A stretch of DNA of 64,000 nt from Argentina anserina. Taxonomy: Eukaryota > Streptophyta > Magnoliopsida > Rosales > Rosaceae. Within the stretch, counting starts at the first letter, position 1. Each line of letters opens with the position of its first letter. Made by a program: the position numbers and the translations under genes. Where the stretch lies: the NCBI RefSeq assembly GCF_933775445.1, contig NC_065874.1, positions 20,034,501 through 20,098,500 on the forward strand. Direction: 5' to 3'. Shown here in pieces: positions 53,874-63,213 of the stretch. The notes under the pieces were generated by a model. That model did no database searches, was not told where the DNA came from, and was given only the letters and a program-made list of their open reading frames with translations.

Positions 53874-55468
53874 ATCAGAAAGCCGTACAGAAAGATACTC
53901 ATACGAGAATTGAAAAGATACTCAAATTGGAAAAGGTACTCAAACGATAGAAAGATACTCAGATTGAAAGAAACACACGCCCACACTGGGAACACTCTCA
54001 AATTCAATAGAAACTCGCATCAGAAAGCCGTACAGAAAGATACTCATACGAGAATTGAAAAGATACTCAAATTGGAAAAGGTACTCAAACGATAGAAAGA
54101 TACTCAGATTGAAAGAAACACACGCCCACACTAAAAACACACTCAAATTCAATAGAAACTCGCATCAGAAAGCCGTACAGAAAGATACCCATACGAGAAT
54201 TGAAAAGATACTGAAATTGGAAAAGATTCTCAAACGATAGAAAGATACTCAGATTGAATGAAACACACGCCCACACTAAAAACACACTCAAATTCAATAG
54301 AAACTCGCATCAGAAAGCCGTACAGAAAGATACTCATACGAGAATTGAAAAGATACTGAAATTGGAAAAGGTACTCAAACGATAGAAAGATACTCAGATT
54401 GAAAGAAACACACGCCCACACTGGGAACACTCTCAAATTCAATAGAAACTCGCATCAGAAAGCCTTACAGAAAGATACTCATACGAGAATTGAAAAGATA
54501 CTCAAATTGGAAAAGATACTCAAACGATAGAAAGATACTCAGATTGAAAGAAACACACGCCCACACTAAAAACACACTCAAATTCAATAGAAACTCGCAT
54601 CAGAAAGACGTACAGAAAGATACTCATACGAGAATTGAAAAGATACTGAAATTCGAAAAGATACTCAAACGATAGAAAGATACTCAGATTGAATGAAACA
54701 CACGCCCACACTAAAAACACACTCAAATTCAATAGAAACTCGCATCAGAAAGCCGTACAGAAAGATACTCATACGAGAATTGAAAAGATACTCAAATTGG
54801 AAAAGGTACTCAAACGATAGAAAGATACTCAGATTGAAAGAAACACACGCCCACACTAAAAACACACTCAAATTCAATAGAAACTCGCATCAGAAAGCCG
54901 TACAGAAAGATACCCATACGAGAATTGAAAAGATACTGAAATTGGAAAAGATACTCAAACGATAGAAAGATACTCAGATTGAATGAAACACACGCCCACA
55001 CTAAAAACACACTCAAATTCAATAGAAACTCGCATCAGAAAGCCGTACAGAAAGATACTCACACGAGAATTGAAAAGATACTCAAATTGGAAAAGGTACT
55101 CAAACGATAGAAAGATACTCAGATTGAAAGAAACACATGCCCACACTAAAAACACTCTCCAATTCAATAGAAACTCGCATCAGAAAGCCGTACAGAAAGA
55201 TACTCATACGAGAATTGAAAAGATACTCAAATTGGAAAAGGTACTCAAACGATAGAAAGATACTCAGATTGAAAGAAACACACGCCCACACTAAAAACAC
55301 ACTCAAATTCAATAGAAACTCGCATCAGAAAGCCTTACAGAAAGATACTCATACGAGAATTGAAAAGATACTCAAATTGGAAAAGATACTCAAACGATAG
55401 AAAGATACTCAGATTGAATGAAACACACGCCCACACTAAAAACACTCTCCAATTCAATAGAAACTCGC
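53874..55468 (+). repeat. 11-monomer HOR (1595 bp), copy 1
   Basis: Marks, in order, are GATACCCATACG with GATACTGAAATTGG, AAGATTCTCAAACG, GCCTTACAG, AAAGACGTAC with AAATTCGAAAAG, GATACTCACACG, and CTCTCCAATTC with CACATGCCC. Several monomers carry GATTGAATGAAAC. Confidence 0.93.
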
Positions 55469-56855
55469 ATCAGAAAGCCGTACAGAAAGATACTCATACG
55501 AGAATTGAAAAGATACTCAAATTGGAAAAGGTACTCAAACGATAGAAAGATACTCAGATTGAAAGAAACACACGCCCACACTGGGAACACTCTCAAATTC
55601 AATAGAAACTCGCATCAGAAAGCCGTACAGAAAGATACTCATACGAGAATTGAAAAGATACTCAAATTGGAAAAGGTACTCAAACGATAGAAAGATACTC
55701 AGATTGAAAGAAACACACGCCCACACTAAAAACACACTCAAATTCAATAGAAACTCGCATCAGAAAGCCGTACAGAAAGATACCCATACGAGAATTGAAA
55801 AGATACTGAAATTGGAAAAGATTCTCAAACGATAGAAAGATACTCAGATTGAATGAAACACACGCCCACACTAAAAACACACTCAAATTCAATAGAAACT
55901 CGCATCAGAAAGCCGTACAGAAAGATACTCATACGAGAATTGAAAAGATACTGAAATTGGAAAAGGTACTCAAACGATAGAAAGATACTCAGATTGAAAG
56001 AAACACACGCCCACACTGGGAACACTCTCAAATTCAATAGAAACTCGCATCAGAAAGCCTTACAGAAAGATACTCATACGAGAATTGAAAAGATACTCAA
56101 ATTGGAAAAGATACTCAAACGATAGAAAGATACTCAGATTGAAAGAAACACACGCCCACACTAAAAACACACTCAAATTCAATAGAAACTCGCATCAGAA
56201 AGACGTACAGAAAGATACTCATACGAGAATTGAAAAGATACTGAAATTCGAAAAGATACTCAAACGATAGAAAGATACTCAGATTGAATGAAACACACGC
56301 CCACACTAAAAACACACTCAAATTCAATAGAAACTCGCATCAGAAAGCCGTACAGAAAGATACTCATACGAGAATTGAAAAGATACTCAAATTGGAAAAG
56401 GTACTCAAACGATAGAAAGATACTCAGATTGAAAGAAACACACGCCCACACTAAAAACACACTCAAATTCAATAGAAACTCGCATCAGAAAGCCGTACAG
56501 AAAGATACCCATACGAGAATTGAAAAGATACTGAAATTGGAAAAGATACTCAAACGATAGAAAGATACTCAGATTGAATGAAACACACGCCCACACTAAA
56601 AACACACTCAAATTCAATAGAAACTCGCATCAGAAAGCCGTACAGAAAGATACTCACACGAGAATTGAAAAGATACTCAAATTGGAAAAGGTACTCAAAC
56701 GATAGAAAGATACTCAGATTGAAAGAAACACATGCCCACACTAAAAACACTCTCCAATTCAATAGAAACTCGCATCAGAAAGCCGTACAGAAAGATACTC
56801 ATACGAGAATTGAAAAGATACTCAAATTGGAAAAGGTACTCAAACGATAGAAAGA
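55469..56855 (+). repeat. 11-monomer HOR (1595 bp), copy 2 (9.6 monomers)
   Basis: It matches 53874-55260 at an offset of 1595 bp. I found no difference over the length compared by eye, which makes it the youngest-looking duplication in the window. It ends where a CAGTGTG monomer interrupts near 56860. Confidence 0.92.
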
Positions 56856-57063
56856 TACTCAGTGTGAAAGAAACACACGCCCACACTGGGAACACTCTCA
56901 AATTAAATAGAAACTCGCATCAGAAAGCCGTACAGAAAGATACTCATACGAGAATTGAAAAGATACTCAAATTGGAAAAGATACTCAAACGATAGAAAGA
57001 TACTCAGATTGAAAGAAACACACGCCCACACTGGGAACACTCTCAAATTCAATAGAAACTCGC

Positions 57064-57933
57064 ATCAGAAAGCCGTACAGAAAGATACTCATACGAGAAT
57101 TGAAAAGATACTCAAATTGGAAAAGATACTCAAACGATAGAAAGATACTCAGATTGAAAGAAACACACGCCCACACTGGGAACACTCTCAAATTAAATAG
57201 AAACTCGCATCAGAAAGCCGTACAGAAAGATACTCATACGAGAATTGAAAACATACTCAAATTGGAAAAGATACTCAAACGATAGAAAGATACTCAGATT
57301 GAAAGAAACACACGCCCACACTGGGAACACTCTCAAATTCAATAGAAACTCGCATCAGAAAGCCGTACAGAAAGATACTCATACGAGAATTGAAAAGATA
57401 CTCAAATTGGAAAAGATACTCAAACGATAGAAAGATACTCAGATTGAAAGAAACACACGCCCACACTAAAAACACACTCAAATTCAATAGAAACTCGCAT
57501 CAGAAAGCCGTACAGAAAGATACTCATACGAGAATTGAAAAGATACTCAAATTGGAAAAGCTACTCAAACGATAGAAAGATACTCAGATTGAAAGAAACA
57601 CACGCCCACACTAAAAACACACTCAAATTCAAAACAAACTCGCATCAGAAAGCCGTACAGAAAGATACTCATACGAGAATTGAAAAGATACTCAAATTGG
57701 AAAAGATACTCAAACGATAGAAAGATACTCATATTGAAAGAAACACACGCCCACACTAAAAACACACTCAAATTCAATAGAAACTCGCATCAGAAAGCCG
57801 TACAGAAAGATACTGATACGAGAATTGAAAAGACACTCAAATTGGAAAAGATACTCAAACGATAGAAAGATACTCAGATTGAAAGAAACACACGCCCACA
57901 CTGGGAACACTCTCAAATTCAATAGAAACTCGC
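57064..57933 (+). repeat. Six-monomer module (870 bp), copy 1
   Basis: The order is A with AAATTAAATAG, A with GAAAACATACTC, B, C with AAGCTACTC, B with CTCATATTG, then A with GATACTGATACG and AGACACTC. The same order recurs at 58927 and 62344. Monomer 56919 before it is plain A. Confidence 0.9.
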
Positions 57934-58119
57934 ATCAGAAAGCCGTACAGAAAGATACTCATACGAGAATTGAAAAGATACTCAAATTGGAAAAGATACT
58001 CATACGAGAATTGAAAAGATACTCAAATTGGAAAAGATACTCAAACGATAGAAAGATACTCAGATTGAAAGAAACACACGCCCACACTGGGAACACTCTC
58101 AAATTCACTAGAAACTCGC
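57934..58119 (+). repeat. 186-bp monomer (+41, u1-u2 duplicated)
   Basis: Units u1 and u2 occur twice (u1-u2-u1-u2-u3), near 57955-58040. The 41-bp gain is the exact reciprocal of the loss in the 104-bp monomers. Confidence 0.95.
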
Positions 58120-58305
58120 ATCAGAAAGCCGTACAGAAAGATACTCATACGAGAATTGAAAAGATACTCAAATTGGAAAAGATACTCATACGAGAATTGA
58201 AAAGATACTCAAATTGGAAAATATACTCAAACGATAGAAAGATACTCAGATTGAAAGAAACACACGCCCACACTGGGAACACTCTCAAATTCAATAGAAA
58301 CTCGC
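58120..58305 (+). repeat. 186-bp monomer (+41), second of a pair
   Basis: It has the same unit order as 57934-58119 and adjoins it, so two 186-bp monomers stand in tandem. Private change: GGAAAATATACTC near 58217. The previous monomer ends TTCACTAG. Confidence 0.95.
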
Positions 58306-58450
58306 ATCAGAAAGCCGTACAGAAAGATACTCATACGAGAATTGAAAAGATACTCAAATTGGAAAAGATACTCAAACGATAGAAAGATACTGAGATTGAA
58401 AGAAACACACGCCCACACTGGGAACACTCTCAAATTCAATAGAAACTCGC

Positions 58451-58636
58451 ATCAGAAAGCCGTACAGAAAGATACTCATACGAGAATTGAAAAGATACTC
58501 AAATTGGAAAAGATACTCATACGAGAATTGAAAAGATACTCAAATTGGAAAAGATACTCAAACGATAGAAAGATACTCAGATTGAAAGAAACACACGCCC
58601 ACACTGGGAACACTCTCAAATTCAATATAAACTCGC
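58451..58636 (+). repeat. 186-bp monomer (+41)
   Basis: It is separated from the previous pair by one 145-bp monomer (58306-58450). It ends AATTCAATATAAAC, a private change. Confidence 0.95.
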
Positions 58637-58781
58637 ATCAGAAAGCCGTACAGAAAGATACTCATACGAGAATTGAAAAGATACTCAAATTGGAAAAGAT
58701 ACTCAAACGATAGAAAGATACTCAGATTGAAAGAAACACACGCCCACACTGGGAACACTCTCAAATTCAATAGAAACTCGC
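58637..58781 (+). repeat. Reference monomer, type A (consensus)
   Basis: This copy matches the window consensus. Diagnostic positions are CAGATTG at 87-93, GGG at 115-117, T at 123 (ACTCTC) and CAATAG at 132-137. It has one RsaI site (GTAC, 12-15) and five CpG (11, 31, 72, 105 and 143). A common sub-variant changes position 63 (AAGATAC to AAGGTAC), which creates a second GTAC. A short imperfect dyad, CCCA-CAC-TGGG, lies at 107-117. Type A dominates the last 7 kb of the window. Confidence 0.95.
58657..58736 (+). repeat. Internal 18-23 bp sub-repeats (u1-u4) of the monomer
   Basis: Within monomer positions 21-100, the octamer GATACTCA starts four units, at 21, 44, 62 and 81, giving lengths of 23, 18, 19 and 20 bp. 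The units end in A-rich runs (GAAAA, GGAAAA, GATAGAAA, GAAAGAAA). A fifth, decayed unit begins at 120 (CACTCTCAAATT, 9 of 12 matching GATACTCAAATT of u2). The monomer therefore probably grew from an ancestral repeat of about 18-20 bp. This block is where almost all large length variants in the array arise. Confidence 0.93.
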
Positions 58782-58926
58782 ATCAGAAAGCCGTACAGAA
58801 AGATACTCATACGAGAATTGAAAAGATACTCAAATTGGAAAAGATACTCAAACGATAGAAAGATACTCAGATTGAAAGAAACACACGCCCACACTGGGAA
58901 CACTCTCAAATTCAATAGAAACTCGC

Positions 58927-59796
58927 ATCAGAAAGCCGTACAGAAAGATACTCATACGAGAATTGAAAAGATACTCAAATTGGAAAAGATACTCAAACGA
59001 TAGAAAGATACTCAGATTGAAAGAAACACACGCCCACACTGGGAACACTCTCAAATTAAATAGAAACTCGCATCAGAAAGCCGTACAGAAAGATACTCAT
59101 ACGAGAATTGAAAACATACTCAAATTGGAAAAGATACTCAAACGATAGAAAGATACTCAGATTGAAAGAAACACACGCCCACACTGGGAACACTCTCAAA
59201 TTCAATAGAAACTCGCATCAGAAAGCCGTACAGAAAGATACTCATACGAGAATTGAAAAGATACTCAAATTGGAAAAGATACTCAAACGATAGAAAGATA
59301 CTCAGATTGAAAGAAACACACGCCCACACTAAAAACACACTCAAATTCAATAGAAACTCGCATCAGAAAGCCGTACAAAAAGATACTCATACGAGAATTG
59401 AAAAGATACTCAAATTGGAAAAGCTACTCAAACGATAGAAAGATACTCAGATTGAAAGAAACACACGCCCACACTAAAAACACACTCAAATTCAAAACAA
59501 ACTCGCATCAGAAAGCCGTACAGAAAGATACTCATACGAGAATTGAAAAGATACTCAAATTGGAAAAGATACTCAAACGATAGAAAGATACTCATATTGA
59601 AAGAAACACACGCCCACACTAAAAACACACTCAAATTCAATAGAAACTCGCATCAGAAAGCCGTACAGAAAGATACTGATACGAGAATTGAAAAGACACT
59701 CAAATTGGAAAAGATACTCAAACGATAGAAAGATACTCAGATTGAAAGAAACACACGCCCACACTGGGAACACTCTCAAATTAAATAGAAACTCGC
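58927..59796 (+). repeat. Six-monomer module (870 bp), copy 2
   Basis: It repeats 57064-57933 at an offset of 1863 bp, which is 12 x 145 plus three 41-bp gains. Its last monomer ends AAATTAAATAG where copy 1 has AAATTCAATAG. Confidence 0.9.
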
Positions 59797-59941
59797 ATCA
59801 GAAAGCCGTACAGAAAGATACTCATACGAGAATTGAAAAGATACTCAAATTGGAAAAGATACTCAAACGATAGAAAGATACTCAGATTGAAAGAAACACA
59901 CGCCCACACTGGGAACACTCTCAAATTCAATAGAAACTCGC

Positions 59942-60127
59942 ATCAGAAAGCCGTACAGAAAGATACTCATACGAGAATTGAAAAGATACTCAAATTGGAA
60001 AAGATACTCATACGAGAATTGAAAAGATAATCAAATTGGAAAAGATACTCAAACGATAGAAAGATACTCAGATTGAAAGAAACACACGCCCACACTGGGA
60101 ACACTCTCAAATTCAATAGAAACTCGC
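59942..60127 (+). repeat. 186-bp monomer (+41)
   Basis: It has the u1-u2-u1-u2-u3 arrangement near 59962-60047, with the second u2 reading GATAATCAAATTGG. Confidence 0.95.
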
Positions 60128-60272
60128 ATCAGAAAGCCGTACAGAAAGATACTCATACGAGAATTGAAAAGATACTCAAATTGGAAAAGATACTCAAACG
60201 ATAGAAAGATACTCAGATTGAAAGAAACACACGCCCACACTGGGAACACTCTCAAATTCAATAGAAACTCGC

Positions 60273-60458
60273 ATCAGAAAGCCGTACAGAAAGATACTCA
60301 TACGAGAATTGAAAAGATACTCAAATTGGAAAAGATACTCATACGAGAATTGAAAAGATACTCAAATTGGAAAAGATACTCAAACGATAGAAAGATACTC
60401 AGATTGAAAGAAACACACGCCCACACTGGGAACACTCTCAAATTCAATAGAAACACGC
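60273..60458 (+). repeat. 186-bp monomer (+41)
   Basis: It is the fifth and last 186-bp copy, again spaced from the previous one by one 145-bp monomer. This gives a 331-bp (145+186) pattern seen also at 58306-58636. It ends GAAACACGCATCAG. Confidence 0.95.
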
Positions 60459-60603
60459 ATCAGAAAGCCGTACAGAAAGATACTCATACGAGAATTGAAA
60501 ATATACTCAAATTGGAAAAGGCACTCAAACGATAGAAAGATACTCAGATTGAAAGAAACACACGCCCACACTAAAAACACACTCAAATTCAATAGAAACT
60601 CGC

Positions 60604-61473
60604 ATCAGAAAGCCGTACAGAAAGATACTCATACGAGAATTGAAAAGATACTCAAATTGGAAAAGATACTCAAACGATAGACAGATACTCAGATTGAAAG
60701 AAACACACGCCCACACTGGGAACACTCTCAAATTCAATAGAAACTCGCATCAGAAAGCCGTACAGAAAGATACTCATACGAGAATTGAAAATATACTCAA
60801 ATTGGAAAAGGTACTCAAACGATAGAAAGATACTCAGATTGAAAGAAACACACGCCCACACTAAAAACACACTCAAATTCAAAACAAACTCGCATCAGAA
60901 AGCCGTACAGAAAGATACTCATACGAGAATTGAAAAGATACTCAAATTTGAAAAAGTACTCAAAGGATAGAAAGATACTCAGTGTGAAAGGAACACACGC
61001 CCACACTGGGAACACTCTGAAATTCAATAGAAACTCGCATCAGAAAGCCGTACAGAAAGATACTCATACGAGAATTGAAAAGATACTCAAATTGGAAAAG
61101 ATACTCAAACGATAGAAAGATACTCAGATTGAAAGAAACACACGCCCACACTAAAAACACACTCAAATTCAATAGAAACTCGCATCAGAAAGCCGTACAG
61201 AAAGATACTCATACGAGAATTGAAAAGATACTCAAATTTGAAAAAGTACTCAAAGGATAGAAAGATACTCAGTGTGAAAGGAACACACGCCCACACTGGG
61301 AACACTCTAAAATTCAATAGAAACTCGCATCAGAAAGCCGTACAGAAAGATACTCATACGAGAATTGAAAAGATACTCAAATTGGAAAAGATACTCAAAC
61401 GATAGAAAGATACTCAGATTGAAAGAAACACACGCCCACACTAAAAACACACTCAAATTCAATAGAAACTCGC
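60604..61473 (+). repeat. Six-monomer HOR (870 bp), copy 1
   Basis: It starts with GATAGACAG, then AAATATACTC with a C ending, then AAATTTGAAAAAGTAC with CAGTGTG. This last, D-like monomer also occurs 290 bp later within the unit. Confidence 0.88.
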
Positions 61474-61815
61474 ATCAGAAAGCCGTACAGAAAGATACTG
61501 ATACGAGAATTGAAAAGATACTCAAATTGGAAAAGATACTCAAACGATAGACAGATACTCAGATTGAAAGAAACACACGCCCACACTGGGAACACTCTCA
61601 AATTCAATAGAAACTCGCATCAGAAAGCCGTACAGAAAGATACTCATACGAGAATTGAAAATATACTCAAATTGGAAAAGGTACTCAAACGATAGAAAGA
61701 TACTCAGATTGAAAGAAACACACGCCCACACTAAAAACACACTCAAATTCAAAACAAACTCGCATCAGAAAGCCGTACAGAAAGATACTCATACGAGAAT
61801 TGAAAAGATACTCAA
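61474..61815 (+). repeat. Six-monomer HOR (870 bp), partial copy 2
   Basis: It repeats the first 2.3 monomers of 60604-61473 (GATAGACAG, AAATATACTC with a C ending, AAATTTG) and then continues as type A with GGTACTCAAACG. Confidence 0.85.
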
Positions 61816-62343
61816 ATTTGAAAAGGTACTCAAACGATAGAAAGATACTCAGATTGAAAGAAACATACGCCCACACTGGGAACACTCTCAAATTCAATAG
61901 AAACTCGCATCAGAAAGCCGTACAGAAAGATACTCATACGAGAATTGAAAAGATACTCAAATTGGAAAAGATACTCAAACGATAGAAAGATACTCAGATT
62001 GAAAGAAACACACGCCCACACTGGGAACACTCTCAAATTCAATAGAAACTCGCATCAGAAAGCCGTACAAAAAGATACTCATACGAGAATTGAAAAGATA
62101 CTCAAATTGGAAAAGATACTCAAACGATAGAAAGATACTCAGATTGAAAGAAACACACTCCCACACTGGGAACACTCTCAAATTAAATAGAAACTCGCAT
62201 CAGAAAGCCGTACAGAAAGATACTCATACGAGAATTGAAAACATACTCAAATTGGAAAAGATACTCAAACGATAGAAAGATACTCAGATTGAAAGAAACA
62301 CACGCCCACACTAAAAACACACTCAAATTCAATAGAAACTCGC
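61816..62343 (+). repeat. Irregular type A and B stretch
   Basis: Mostly type A monomers with few substitutions (ACATACGCCC, ACACTCCCAC). One B follows GAAAACATACTC at 62199. Confidence 0.85.
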
Positions 62344-63213
62344 ATCAGAAAGCCGTACAGAAAGATACTGATACGAGAATTGAAAAGATACTCAAATTGG
62401 AAAAGATACTCAAACGATAGAAAGATACTCAGATTGAAAGAAACACACGCCCACACTGGGAACACTCTCAAATTAAATAGAAACTCGCATCAGAAAGCCG
62501 TACAGAAAGATACTCATACGAGAATTGAAAACATACTCAAATTGGAAAAGATACTCAAACGATAGAAAGATACTCAGATTGAAAGAAACACACGCCCACA
62601 CTGGGAACACTCTCAAATTCAATAGAAACTCGCATCAGAAAGCCGTACAGAAAGATACTCATACGAGAATTGAAAAGATACTCAAATTGGAAAAGATACT
62701 CAAACGATAGAAAGATACTCAGATTGAAAGAAACACACGCCCACACTAAAAACACACTCAAATTCAATAGAAACTCGCATCAGAAAGCCGTACAGAAAGA
62801 TACTCATACGAGAATTGAAAAGATACTCAAATTGGAAAAGCTACTCAAACGATAGAAAGATACTCAGATTGAAAGAAACACACGCCCACACTAAAAACAC
62901 ACTCAAATTCAAAACAAACTCGCATCAGAAAGCCGTACAGAAAGATACTCATACGAGAATTGAAAAGATACTCAAATTGGAAAAGATACTCAAACGATAG
63001 AAAGATACTCATATTGAAAGAAACACACGCCCACACTAAAAACACACTCAAATTCAATAGAAACTCGCATCAGAAAGCCGTACAGAAAGATACTGATACG
63101 AGAATTGAAAAGACACTCAAATTGGAAAAGATACTCAAACGATAGAAAGATACTCAGATTGAAAGAAACACACGCCCACACTGGGAACACTCTCAAATTA
63201 AATAGAAACTCGC
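62344..63213 (+). repeat. Six-monomer module (870 bp), copy 3
   Basis: It has the same order as 57064 and 58927 (AAATTAAATAG, ACATACTC, B, C with GCTACTC, B with CTCATATTG, AGACACTC). It lies 3417 bp from copy 2, which is 23 x 145 plus two 41-bp gains. Its first monomer carries GATACTGATACG. Confidence 0.9.

Noticed and set aside
52374..56560. ATG-initiated frames of 90 codons at 52374, 53098, 53823, 54693, 54983, 55418, 56288 and 56578
   Set aside because: The ATG comes from one monomer variant (GATTGAATGAAAC) copied by local duplication. The frames end at the usual GATAG stop of a later monomer and show no coding signal beyond the repeat.
57825..58382. 185-codon open frame as a protein-coding gene
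   Set aside because: It results from consecutive 186-bp monomers being divisible by three. It has a TTG start, no plausible promoter or unique sequence, and the same sequence is non-coding in every 145-bp neighbour.
58306..60458. Promoter-like TATA or AT-rich elements in monomers (for example AAATATACTC)
   Set aside because: They are single substitutions of AAAGATACTC in a few copies, with no associated gene or start site.
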